Positions 52,030-60,247 of a stretch of 64,000 nucleotides of DNA are shown one piece after another (within the stretch, counting starts at the first letter, position 1; each line of letters opens with the position of its first letter). The position numbers and the translations under genes were made by a program. The stretch spans positions 992,001-1,056,000 of the forward strand of contig NZ_CP107968.1 of the NCBI RefSeq assembly GCF_036084755.1. Direction: 5' to 3'. The notes beneath the pieces are model-generated. The model did not search any database. It was not told where the DNA came from and was given only the letters and a program-made list of their open reading frames with translations. The stretch is from Streptomyces sp. NBC_00370. GTDB taxonomy: Bacteria; Actinomycetota; Actinomycetes; Streptomycetales; Streptomycetaceae.

Positions 52030-52515
52030 ATGTCGGGCAAGCGAAGTGCGGGAATTCTGGTGTACCGGGTCACTGACGCCGGTGTGGAAGTGCTGCTCGG
52101 GCACATGGGCGGCCCGTTCTGGTCGCGCCGCGACACGGCCGCGTGGTCGATCCCCAAGGGGGAGTACGGCCCCGACGAGACGCCGGAGGCCGCGGCCCGC
52201 AGGGAGTTCCAGGAGGAGCTGGGCCTGGCGCCGCCCGAGGGTGACTGGACCGCGCTCGGCGAGTCCGTGCAGCGCGGCGGCAAGGTCGTCACCATCTGGG
52301 CGGTCGAGGGCGACCTGGACCCGGCGGACGCGGTGCCGGGCACCTTCACCATGGAGTGGCCGCGCGGCTCAGGGGTCATACAGGAGTTCCCCGAGCTGGA
52401 CCGGTTCGCGTGGTTCCCGGCGGCGGAGGCGGAGCCGCGGCTGGTGGCGGGACAGCGGGTGTTTCTCGAACGGCTGGGACAGCGCATATCGGACGGTCGC
52501 CGTCCGCACCCGTAG
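52030..52515 (+). CDS. NUDIX hydrolase
   Basis: A 161-residue hydrolase with a full Nudix box: GEYGPDETPEAAARREFQEE followed by LG, residues about 45-66. It starts SGKRSAGILVYRV, as in members that act on dinucleoside polyphosphates or capped substrates. Cytoplasmic. The ATG at 52030 lacks a strong ribosome site. Its substrate cannot be assigned. The chitosanase gene begins 42 nt after its stop and may share its transcript. Confidence 0.88.
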   Translation: MSGKRSAGILVYRVTDAGVEVLLGHMGGPFWSRRDTAAWSIPKGEYGPDETPEAAARREFQEELGLAPPEGDWTALGESVQRGGKVVTIWAVEGDLDPADAVPGTFTMEWPRGSGVIQEFPELDRFAWFPAAEAEPRLVAGQRVFLERLGQRISDGRRPHP

Positions 52516-52556
52516 GGCCGTCAGGGCCACGCCGTCCAGGAAAGGGCACCTTCCCC

Positions 52557-53315
52557 ATGCGCTATCGCACCCACGTCGCCGCCGCCGGCACGGTACTGCT
52601 GGCAGCGGCGGTACTCCCCCAGCTCCCGCTGTCCGCCATCGCCCTCGCCGGGTCCGCGTCGCCCGCAGAACACGGCGCTGCGACGCAGCCGTCCGGGCGG
52701 GGCGCGGCGGGCCCGGCCTCGGCGCGGGAGGGCAGCGTCGCGGCGGCCGATCTGCTCGCCAGGGTCAAGGACTGCGCGCGGATCTCGAAAGGGCTGTACC
52801 GGACGGACGACAACGGCGCCGCCACGGTCCCGGTCTGCGGCGCCAAGGGCGCGGTGTTCTGGCAGGCCGACATGGACATCGACTGTGACGGCCAGGTGAC
52901 CGCCCACTGCAACAGCGCGACGGACCGGTGGTTCCAGAACTCGACCGCGTTCTCCCAGTCGGACGGCAAGCCGCTCAACTCGGAGAAGCTGCCGTACGTG
53001 GTGGTGCCGGCGCCGGGCGGCACCTGGGACTACACGGCGTCCGGCATCAACGGCGGCGGGGTCGCGGCCGTCATCCACGACGGACGGGTGCAGTACGCGG
53101 TGGTCGGCGACACCGGGCCCGCCGGGATCATCGGCGAGGCGTCGTACGCGACGGCCGCCGCGATGGGCATCCCTTCGCACCCGGAGCGGGGCGGGGTCCC
53201 GTCGGGTGTCACGTACATCCTCTTCAGGGACTCCCGGGTCTCCCCCATCGAGGACCATGCAGCCGCGGTCCGGCTGGGCGACCAGCTCGCGAAGAAGTTC
53301 CTCCGGGACAACTGA
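52557..53315 (+). CDS. Secreted GH75 chitosanase
   Basis: A 252-residue exported enzyme. The ATG at 52557 opens a Sec signal (about 1-31); a Ala/Gly-rich spacer precedes the catalytic domain (about 60-250). GH75 marks are AVFWQADMDIDCDGQ with the catalytic Asp, then FSQSDGKPLNSEKLPYVVVP and VVGDTGPAGIIGEAS with the Glu. It hydrolyses chitosan, a fungal and partly deacetylated chitin polymer. A ribosome site GGAAAGGG is 11 nt upstream. A 13-bp stem terminator follows. No operator is seen. Confidence 0.9.
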   Translation: MRYRTHVAAAGTVLLAAAVLPQLPLSAIALAGSASPAEHGAATQPSGRGAAGPASAREGSVAAADLLARVKDCARISKGLYRTDDNGAATVPVCGAKGAVFWQADMDIDCDGQVTAHCNSATDRWFQNSTAFSQSDGKPLNSEKLPYVVVPAPGGTWDYTASGINGGGVAAVIHDGRVQYAVVGDTGPAGIIGEASYATAAAMGIPSHPERGGVPSGVTYILFRDSRVSPIEDHAAAVRLGDQLAKKFLRDN

Positions 53316-53363
53316 CGCGGGAAAGGCCGCGGGACGGCGCAGGAAAGGCGCCGGAAAAGGGGG

Positions 53364-53400
53364 CGGCCCCACCGGTGGAGGGGGGTTACCGGTGGGGCCG
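53364..53400 (+). terminator. Terminator after chitosanase gene
   Basis: CGGCCCCACCGGT and ACCGGTGGGGCCG are perfect 13-bp arms around an 11-nt loop, 48 nt after the stop. The remaining gap to 53614 holds the ECF42-type promoter. Confidence 0.75.
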
Positions 53401-53510
53401 GCGAGCTCCGTCGGCGGGGGGGGGTGCCGCGAGCCCGGGTTCGAAGATGCGTGTGCCCCCTCCCCCACGGCGTATGCCCTGCGGACCGGGAAAAGTTTTT
53501 TCGCCGGACC

Positions 53511-53537
53511 TGTCGATCCGGCAGGGGGCCGCGCGTC
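53511..53537 (+). promoter_or_regulatory. ECF42-type promoter before the YciI-sigma operon
   Basis: TGTCGA (53511-53516) and CGTC (53534-53537) are 17 bp apart. As I recall, ECF42 promoters in S. venezuelae have TGTCGA at -35 and CGA/TC at -10. The site is 78 bp before the YciI start, consistent with autoregulation by the sigma gene downstream. Confidence 0.65.
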
Positions 53538-53614
53538 GTACCGGTGTGAGGCAATGGTCTCCGCTCCAGGACACCAGCCTTCGGCACATCAGCTTCGGTA
53601 CATCAGGAGGAACG

Positions 53615-53941
53615 ATGAAGTATCTGCTGCTCATCTGCACGGACGAGCCGTTCGAGGCACCCTCGGGCGAGCTGGACGCCACGGCCTGGGTCGAGGAGAT
53701 GGACGGCCGTGGCGTACGCCTCGACGGGCAGCGCCTGGAAGGCCCGGAGGCCGCGACCACCGTCCGGGTGCGCGACGGCTCGGTGCTGCTCACGGACGGT
53801 CCGTTCGCCGACACGAAGGAACAGATGGGGGGCTTCGACATCATCGACTGCGCCGATCTCGACGAGGCGGTCGAGATCGCGTCGAAGCACCCCATGGCCA
53901 GGTTCGGCATGATCGAGGTGCGGCCGTTCTGGACGGAGTGA
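53615..53941 (+). CDS. YciI/DGPF-domain protein
   Basis: A 108-residue single-domain protein of the YciI-like family. It starts MKYLLLICTDE and carries TDGPFADTKEQMGGFDII, the DGPF signature. The ATG at 53615 follows AGGAGG. Its stop overlaps the sigma factor start (GTGA). DGPF proteins are the constant companions of ECF42 sigma factors; they are proposed to be part of the response, with no defined biochemical activity. Confidence 0.92.
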   Translation: MKYLLLICTDEPFEAPSGELDATAWVEEMDGRGVRLDGQRLEGPEAATTVRVRDGSVLLTDGPFADTKEQMGGFDIIDCADLDEAVEIASKHPMARFGMIEVRPFWTE

Positions 53942-55200
53942 ACGAGGCGGTGGCGGCGGCCTGCACCGAGGAGTGGGGCCGCGTCGTCGCCTCCCTGATC
54001 CGGTTCACCGGCGACTGGGACCTGGCCGAGGAGTGCGCGCAGGACGCGTTCGCGCGGGCGCTGGAGCGCTGGCCGCACGACGGGGTGCCGCGGCGCCCCG
54101 GCGCGTGGCTCACCACCACGGCCCGTAACCGCGCCCTCGACCGGCTGCGCCGGTCGGCGACCGAGGCGGCGACGTTGCGGAAGGTGGCACGGATGCCCGG
54201 CGCGGACGGCTCGCTCCCCGGCTCGCCGGCCGTGGATCCCGACCCCGAGGTGACGGGCGACGGTGACGTGCCGGACGACCGGCTGCGGCTGATCTTCACC
54301 TGCTGCCATCCGGCGCTGCCGGCCGAGGCGCGGGTGGCGCTGACGCTGCGGACGCTGGCCGGGCTGAGCACGGCCGAGATCGCCCGCGCGTTCCTGGTCT
54401 CCGAACCGGCGATGGCGCAGCGGCTCGTCCGGGCGAAGAACAAGATCCGGCGGGCGGGGATCCCGTTCCGGGTGCCGTCGGGTCCCGCGCTCGCCGGGCG
54501 GACGGCGACGGTGCTCGCCGTGCTGTACCTGCTGTTCAACGAGGGGTACGGGGCGTCGGCGGGCGCCGTGCCGGTGCGGCGCGAGCTGACGGCCGAGGCG
54601 ATCCGGCTGACCCGGGTGCTGGCGGGTCTACTGCCCGGGGAGAGCGAGGTGCTGGGGCTGCTGGCGCTGATGCTGCTGCACGACGCGCGGCGCGATGCCC
54701 GGGTGGACGGGGAGGGCGCGCTGGTGCCGCTGGAGGCGCAGGACCGTACGACGTGGGACAGGGACGGCATCGCCGAGGGGCTGGCCGTCCTGGACGAGGC
54801 CCTGCTGCGGCGCAGGCCGGGTCCCTACCAGGTGCAGGCCGCTGTCGCGGCCTGTCACGCGTCAGCCGGCACCGCCGCCGAGACGGACTGGCCGCAGATC
54901 GCGCTGCTGTACCGCGAGTTGGCGCGGATGGCGCCGGGCCCGGTGGTGGAGCTGAACCGGGCCGCTGCCGTCGCCATGGCCGAAGGCCCGGAAGCGGGGC
55001 TCGTGTTGGTGGACGCGCTGCGGGATTCGGGTGAACTGGCCGGGTACTTCCCGCTGTTCGCCACCCGGGCGGATCTGCTGCGCAGGCTCGGCCGGTGGCG
55101 GGAGGCGGCCGTCGCCTACCGCGAGGCGCTGGCGCTCGCGCCGACGGACGCCGAGCGGCGCTATCTGGACCGGCGTCTGGCCGAGGTGGTGGGGCGCTGA
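53938..55200 (+). CDS. ECF42-group RNA polymerase sigma factor with long C-terminal extension
   Basis: A 420-residue sigma factor. Region 2 is about 10-75 (DWDLAEECAQDAFARALERWP) and region 4 about 125-175 (LRTLAGLSTAEIARAFLVSEPAMAQRLVRAKNKIR). The remaining 240 residues form the helical DUF6596/TPR-like extension with LYLLFNEGYGAS and the closing FATRADLLRRLGRWREAAVAY. This extension is needed for activity in ECF42 members studied. No anti-sigma gene is present, as expected for the group. The GTG start overlaps the YciI stop. A matching promoter lies upstream of the pair. Confidence 0.92.
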   Translation: MNEAVAAACTEEWGRVVASLIRFTGDWDLAEECAQDAFARALERWPHDGVPRRPGAWLTTTARNRALDRLRRSATEAATLRKVARMPGADGSLPGSPAVDPDPEVTGDGDVPDDRLRLIFTCCHPALPAEARVALTLRTLAGLSTAEIARAFLVSEPAMAQRLVRAKNKIRRAGIPFRVPSGPALAGRTATVLAVLYLLFNEGYGASAGAVPVRRELTAEAIRLTRVLAGLLPGESEVLGLLALMLLHDARRDARVDGEGALVPLEAQDRTTWDRDGIAEGLAVLDEALLRRRPGPYQVQAAVAACHASAGTAAETDWPQIALLYRELARMAPGPVVELNRAAAVAMAEGPEAGLVLVDALRDSGELAGYFPLFATRADLLRRLGRWREAAVAYREALALAPTDAERRYLDRRLAEVVGR

Positions 55201-55203
55201 GGA

Positions 55204-55244
55204 CGACCGCCGTACGGCCAGGACCATGGTCCGTACGGCGGTCG
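55204..55244. terminator. Bidirectional terminator between sigma gene and ABC operon
   Basis: CGACCGCCGTACGG and CCGTACGGCGGTCG are perfect 14-bp arms with a 13-nt loop, between convergent genes ending at 55200 and 55253. Confidence 0.75.
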
Positions 55245-55252
55245 CCCGCGGG

Positions 55253-56713
55253 CTACTTGGGCACGTACAGCTTGATGTCGGTGACGCTGGCGTCGCCCTC
55301 GTACACGTTGGTGTAGAGGTCCCCGATGACGAAGTAGTCGGGGTACGCGGAGCCCTTCGGCCACTGGTCGGGCCAGCTGGCGCTGCCGTTGTTGTCGTTC
55401 TGGACGAGGGTGTTGTTGTACGCGCCGTCGTACTCGCTCGCCTTGACGTTGTAGTGCCAGATCGGCACGTTGTTGACGACGAAGTTGCGGTGGAAACGCA
55501 GCGTTCGCTTGCCGCCCCGGGCGAAGTTGCCGGTGGCCTCCAGGGTGTAGCCGGTCGCGTCGCGCTCGATCGCGAACGTGTAGTCCTGGTTCGGCATCAG
55601 CTCGGGCTGCAGCTCGGCGGCGGACGACAGCTGGTTCTCGGCGACGCCGCCGGAGCAGCTGGTCATGAACCACTGGGAGTTGCCGGTCAGGCCGCCCTTG
55701 CCGGGGGTCCAGTTCGGCAGTCCGTTGATCCACATGTTGACGGTGTTGAAGTTGCTGTCCTTGTAGTCCAGGTACGTGTTGGTCGCCGGGTCGCAGACCC
55801 GCCCGCCGCCGCCGGTGGCCGCCCGGTCGGGGTGCACGTAGAACCCGTCCATCAGCGCCTTGCGCCGGTAGTGCCAGAAGTGGTTGTTGCGGGGCGCGGG
55901 GTCGGCGAAGTCGACGATGCCCAGGTAGTGGAAGCCGTTGTAGCCGTACGGGCCTTCGCGCACGTCCTGCCACTCGCAGTACGGCGCCGAGGCGTCGCCC
56001 TCCCAGCCGGGGCTGTTGGAGCCCTCGCCCCAGGGGTGCTGGGTCTTGCAGCCGTCCTTGGTGTAGCCGTTGATCTTGTCGTCGTAGTCGATGGTGCCGC
56101 CGCGCTTGCCACCGAAGTTGATCGTCTTGAGGTGGTACTCGATGCGGTACCGGTCGGGCAGGGCCTTGGTGGGCCGGAGAATGGCGCCGCCGGTCAGGTT
56201 GGGCACCTTCATCTCGGCGACGCTCCTGCCCGCCTCGGTGCCGTTGGTGATGGTGGGCTCGTTCTCGATCGTGCCGTCCTTGTCCGCGTCACGCGCGGAC
56301 AGCGAGGCGGTGAGCCAGCCGTCCTCGCCGACCTTGAAGTCCTTGCGGTAGGTGTCGAACGAGTTGAACGCGGCGTCCCAGTCGTCCCCGTAGTCGTTGT
56401 GGTACCACTGCCCGTTGTCTTCCATGATCGTGTCGAAGGGGTGGTCGTACGTCTCCTTCGTCCACGGTGTGTGGCCGGGGTCGAGGGGCTTGGCGAAGTC
56501 CTCGGAGTGCAGCAGCTTCCAGCGGGGCGCCGCCGCCTGCGGCTTCGTGGGCTTCTTGCCCGCCGAGGCCTCCGGTGCGGCGTTCGCCGTGGAGAGGGAG
56601 AGGGGCACGGTGAGCGCGGCGCAGACGAGTGCGGCGACGGCGTACTGCTGCCTCCTGCGCGGCCGTGGTCTGCGTGGTGGGGCGGGGTTTCCGGGCATGG
56701 GGGTTCCGGTCAT
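55253..56713 (-). CDS. Secreted protein of unknown function, last gene of sugar ABC operon
   Basis: A 486-residue exported protein. A RRPRPRRRQQ stretch before a hydrophobic core ending TANAAP gives a signal peptide. The mature part resembles a lectin or GH16-type jelly roll: many aromatic, Gly and Asp residues (EDFAKPLDPGHTPW, INFGGKRGGTIDYDD, YHLKTINFGG), and paired cysteines. I see no GH16 ExDxxE motif. The ATG at 56713 overlaps the binding-protein stop (TGATG), so it is translated with the transporter. It may bind or cleave the polymer that gives the imported sugar. Function not recognised. Confidence 0.7.
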   Translation of the reverse strand: MTGTPMPGNPAPPRRPRPRRRQQYAVAALVCAALTVPLSLSTANAAPEASAGKKPTKPQAAAPRWKLLHSEDFAKPLDPGHTPWTKETYDHPFDTIMEDNGQWYHNDYGDDWDAAFNSFDTYRKDFKVGEDGWLTASLSARDADKDGTIENEPTITNGTEAGRSVAEMKVPNLTGGAILRPTKALPDRYRIEYHLKTINFGGKRGGTIDYDDKINGYTKDGCKTQHPWGEGSNSPGWEGDASAPYCEWQDVREGPYGYNGFHYLGIVDFADPAPRNNHFWHYRRKALMDGFYVHPDRAATGGGGRVCDPATNTYLDYKDSNFNTVNMWINGLPNWTPGKGGLTGNSQWFMTSCSGGVAENQLSSAAELQPELMPNQDYTFAIERDATGYTLEATGNFARGGKRTLRFHRNFVVNNVPIWHYNVKASEYDGAYNNTLVQNDNNGSASWPDQWPKGSAYPDYFVIGDLYTNVYEGDASVTDIKLYVPK

Positions 56714-57684
56714 CAGAAATTGCCCTCCGGGTCGTAGTACTTCTCTGCGTTCTCCTTGGTGACGCGCGGTGAGGGGACGACCGTGTCCTTCTCGGTCTTC
56801 TTGCCGTCGAGGATGTCCACGGTCCTGTCCAGGCCGAGACTGCCGATCTGGTCGGCGTCGTTCAGCCCTGTGACCAGGTAGTTGGTGCCGTCGAGGATGG
56901 CCTTGAGCGCCTCGGTCTGGCCGTCGACGCCCGCCAGCACGATCTTGTCCTGGCGCCCCGCGTCCTTGACGGCGCGCTGGGCGCCCAGGCACATGGCGTC
57001 GTTCTCGCAGGCGACGGCGCTGATGTCGGGGTGCGACGCGAGCAGGCTCTCCATGACCTTCAGGCCGCCGTCGGTGCTCCAGTCGCCGAAGTCGGGCGCC
57101 TCGACGAGCTTGATGCCGAAGGCCTGGGACAGGGCGGCCTTCACGCCCTTCGTCCGGTCGAGCCCGATGCTGTTGTCGGCGGGGCCGCCCTTGACGATGG
57201 CGACGGTGCCGCCCTTGGGCAGGTGCTGGGCGAGGAACTGGCCGTTCTGCTTGCCGATCGCCTCGTTGTCGGGGCCGATCCAGCTGCTGTAGGTGCCGCT
57301 GCGGAACTTGCGGTCGACCAGCACTGCGGGCTTGCCCGCCGCTTTGATGGAGTTGAGGACGGCGGGCGCGGACTCCAGCGGGCCGCCGGAGACGATCACC
57401 GCGTCCACGTTCTTGCTCAGCAGGTCCTCGACGTTGGAGGCGAGCTTGGCGGCGTCGCCGCCGGCGTCGGTGGAGACGATCTCCACGTCCTTCTTCTTGG
57501 CCTGTGCCTTGATCGCTTTGTCCATGCCGATGAAGTAGGGCCCGCTGAGCGTGAAGTTGGCGATCCCGACGGTGTACGAGCCGTCGCCCTTGCCTCCCCC
57601 GCCCGCGCCGTCGGACGAGCAGCCGGCGAGCGCGGCGGCGACGGCTCCGGCCATCAGGACACCGGATATTTTCCTCATGATCAT
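56713..57684 (-). CDS. Sugar ABC transporter substrate-binding lipoprotein
   Basis: A 323-residue ribose-type binding protein. It begins with a lipoprotein signal and lipobox LAGC (Cys at about 21). The mature domain has VGIANFTLSGPYFIGMDKAIKAQA, VIVSGGPLESAPAVL and TVAIVKGGPADNSIGLDRTKG. It would be anchored outside the membrane and deliver a sugar or sugar-like ligand to the permease. It overlaps the permease gene (ATGA) and the following secreted-protein gene. The sugar cannot be named from sequence. Confidence 0.9.
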   Translation of the reverse strand: MIMRKISGVLMAGAVAAALAGCSSDGAGGGGKGDGSYTVGIANFTLSGPYFIGMDKAIKAQAKKKDVEIVSTDAGGDAAKLASNVEDLLSKNVDAVIVSGGPLESAPAVLNSIKAAGKPAVLVDRKFRSGTYSSWIGPDNEAIGKQNGQFLAQHLPKGGTVAIVKGGPADNSIGLDRTKGVKAALSQAFGIKLVEAPDFGDWSTDGGLKVMESLLASHPDISAVACENDAMCLGAQRAVKDAGRQDKIVLAGVDGQTEALKAILDGTNYLVTGLNDADQIGSLGLDRTVDILDGKKTEKDTVVPSPRVTKENAEKYYDPEGNF

Positions 57685-58730
57685 GACAAGCTTGCCTTTC
57701 CGGGATGCGGTTCGCTCACGGGCGCCCGGAACCGGCCGGTGCGCTGTACGAGGATGACGGCGATGATGATCAGGCCCTTGAGCACCTGCTGCCAGAAGCT
57801 CTGCACGTCGTAGAGGTTGAGCAGGTTGTTGATCAGGGCGAGCACCAGCACCCCGGCGAAGGTGGCCCGCACCGAGCCCTTGCCGCCGGCGAGGCTGGCC
57901 CCGCCGATCACACAGGCGGCGATCGCGTCGAGTTCGAAGGCGGTGCCGACGCTGGGCTGGGCGATCCCGACCCGGCTGGCGAGGATGACGCCCGCGAGTC
58001 CCGCGCAGGCGCCGCTGATCGTGTAGGCGAGCACGATGTGGCGGCGGACCCCGATGCCGGCGAGCCGTACCGTCTCCGCGCTGCCGCCGATCGCCACCAG
58101 CGAGCGGCCCGCCGGGGTGCGGCTGAGGAAGACCCCGCCGACCAGGAAGACCGCCAGCATGATGATCGTGGAGACGGGCACTTGCCCGACCGAGGTCGAG
58201 CCGAGCTTGAAGAAGCTCTCCTTCTCTGGCGACACGGGGGTCTCCGAGTAGACGAAGGCGAGACCTCTGATGGTGGTGAGGGCGGCCAGCGTGACGACGA
58301 AGGGCGCGAGCTGGAAGCGGGCCACCAGCGCCCCGTTGACCAGGCCGAAGCCGACGCCCGACGCGATGCCGACGAGCATGGCGAGCGGTACGGGCAGCCC
58401 GGAGGAGAGCCCGGCCGCCAGGATCCCGGAGACGGCGACCACGGAGCCGACCGACAGGTCGATCCCGCCGGTGAGGATCACGGTGAGCATCCCGAAGGAG
58501 AGCAGTCCCGTGGTGACCATCTGTTTGAGCAGGTTGGTGATGTTGCCCTGGGTGAGGAAGGCGTCGGTGGTGGATCCGGCGACGACGACGAAGGCGACGA
58601 GCAGGACGACGAGCCCGGCCTCCAGGGTGAGGTCGCGTCCCGCGACGACCAGCCGGGGCATCCGCCGCCCCGGGGTCGCCGGGCCCGCTTCCGCGGGCGG
58701 CTCGGCGGACGTGGTGAGCTGTTCGGTCAT
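57681..58730 (-). CDS. Sugar ABC transporter permease (RbsC-like)
   Basis: A 349-residue integral membrane protein of the ribose/xylose/galactose permease family with about eight to ten hydrophobic segments. The family stretch is GGIDLSVGSVVAVSGILAAGL near the middle and GGASLAGGKGSVRATFAGVLVLALINNLLNL near the end. It overlaps the ATPase gene by ATGA (58727-58730) and the binding protein by ATGA. Confidence 0.92.
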   Translation of the reverse strand: MTEQLTTSAEPPAEAGPATPGRRMPRLVVAGRDLTLEAGLVVLLVAFVVVAGSTTDAFLTQGNITNLLKQMVTTGLLSFGMLTVILTGGIDLSVGSVVAVSGILAAGLSSGLPVPLAMLVGIASGVGFGLVNGALVARFQLAPFVVTLAALTTIRGLAFVYSETPVSPEKESFFKLGSTSVGQVPVSTIIMLAVFLVGGVFLSRTPAGRSLVAIGGSAETVRLAGIGVRRHIVLAYTISGACAGLAGVILASRVGIAQPSVGTAFELDAIAACVIGGASLAGGKGSVRATFAGVLVLALINNLLNLYDVQSFWQQVLKGLIIIAVILVQRTGRFRAPVSEPHPGKASLS

Positions 58731-60247
58731 GCGGCGTGTCCGATCGCGTGGGCGAGGACGGTGTCCTCGGTCGTACGGTCAGAGGGAAGTTCGGCGGCGA
58801 TGCGGCCCTCGCGCATCACCAGCACCCGGTCGGTGGCGCCGAGCACTTCGGTGAGGTCCGAGGAGATGAGCAGGACGGCCATCCCGTCCCTGGCGAGTTC
58901 GTCGAGCATCCGGTAGATCTCGGCGCGGGTGGCCATGTCGACGCCCCGGGTCGGCTCGTCGAGCAGCAGCACCCGCGGCCGGGTGAGCAGCCATTTGGCG
59001 AGGACCGCCTTCTGCTGGTTGCCGCCGCTGAGCGCGCGTACCGGCAGCCTGGCCGCGTGCGCGGGCCTGATGTCCAGTTCGCCGACCATCCGGCCGACCT
59101 CCCGCCGCCGTCTGCCGGTGTCCAGCAACGGCCCCCGGGTGGTGGTGCGCAGCGTGCTGAGTCCGATGTTCTCCGCCGTGGTCAGGCCGAGGACGAGCCC
59201 GGTGCGTTTGCGGTCCTCGGTGACGAGGGCGAGCCCGGCGGCGATCGCCTCGCGCGGGGTGCGGAAGCGGTCGGCGGCCCCGCCCGCCGTGCGGACGGTC
59301 CCGGCGCGCGCGGGCTCCGCGCCGAACACGCAGCGCGCCAGTTCGCTGCGGCCCGCGCCGACCAGGCCGAAGAGCCCGGTGATCTCACCGGCCCGCAGGG
59401 TGAAGGAGATGTCGGCGAACTCGCCGGTGCGGTGCAGACCGGCGACGGTGAGCAGGGGTTCGCCCGGCTCCGGCCGCCGGCCGGGGTAGAGCTGTCCGGG
59501 TCTGCGGCCCGCCATCAGCCGGATCAGTTCGTTCTCGTCGGTGTGCTCGGGTGTGGTCTCGGCGACCACCCGGCCGTCCTTGACGACCACGATGCGGGTG
59601 GCCAGCTCGGTGATCTCGGCGAGCCGGTGGGAGACGTAGACGATGAGCACGCCGCGCTGCTGGAGCCGCCGGACCAGCGCGAACAGCGCCTCAAGATCGC
59701 CACCGGCGAGGACCGCCGACGGCTCGTCCAGGACGAGCACCTTCGGCTCGCCGCCCTCGGTGACCAGCGCCTTGGCGATCTCCACCATCTGCTGGCGGGC
59801 GACGGTGAGCGCGCCCGCCCTGGTACGCGGGTCGATGGCGCCGTAGCCGATGGACTCCAGCAGGTCGCGGGCGCGGGCATGGGCGGCGCGCCAGTCGACC
59901 AGGCCGCCGAAGCGGCGGGGGAAGTGCCCCATGAGCAGGTTCTCGGTGACGGACAGCTCGGGGACCAGGGTCAGTTCCTGGTGAACGGTGCGGATGCCGT
60001 GGCGGTGGGCGTCGTGCGGCGAGCGCAGCTCGACGCGCTCCCCGTCCAGCCATAACTCGCCGGCGCTCATCCGCTCGGCACCGGCGAGGATCTTGATGAG
60101 GGTGGACTTGCCGGCCCCGTTGGCGCCGACGACGGCCAGCACCTCACCGGCCTGTCCGGTCAGATCGACGCCGTGCAGCACCTCGGTCGCGCCGTACGCC
60201 TTGTGCACCCCCCGGACGCGCAGGGCGGTGCGGGTCGCCGTGCTCAC
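58727..60247 (-). CDS. Sugar ABC transporter ATP-binding protein (RbsA-like, two domains)
   Basis: A 506-residue double ATPase of the ribose type. The N-terminal domain has Walker A GANGAGKST and Walker B VLVLDEPSAVL, with a signature degraded to VARQQMVEIA; the second has the divergent Walker A GLVGAGRSEL, the signature LSGGNQQK and Walker B LLLDEPTRG. The GTG at 60247 overlaps the aldehyde dehydrogenase stop (GTGA). Confidence 0.93.
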   Translation of the reverse strand: MSTATRTALRVRGVHKAYGATEVLHGVDLTGQAGEVLAVVGANGAGKSTLIKILAGAERMSAGELWLDGERVELRSPHDAHRHGIRTVHQELTLVPELSVTENLLMGHFPRRFGGLVDWRAAHARARDLLESIGYGAIDPRTRAGALTVARQQMVEIAKALVTEGGEPKVLVLDEPSAVLAGGDLEALFALVRRLQQRGVLIVYVSHRLAEITELATRIVVVKDGRVVAETTPEHTDENELIRLMAGRRPGQLYPGRRPEPGEPLLTVAGLHRTGEFADISFTLRAGEITGLFGLVGAGRSELARCVFGAEPARAGTVRTAGGAADRFRTPREAIAAGLALVTEDRKRTGLVLGLTTAENIGLSTLRTTTRGPLLDTGRRRREVGRMVGELDIRPAHAARLPVRALSGGNQQKAVLAKWLLTRPRVLLLDEPTRGVDMATRAEIYRMLDELARDGMAVLLISSDLTEVLGATDRVLVMREGRIAAELPSDRTTEDTVLAHAIGHAA

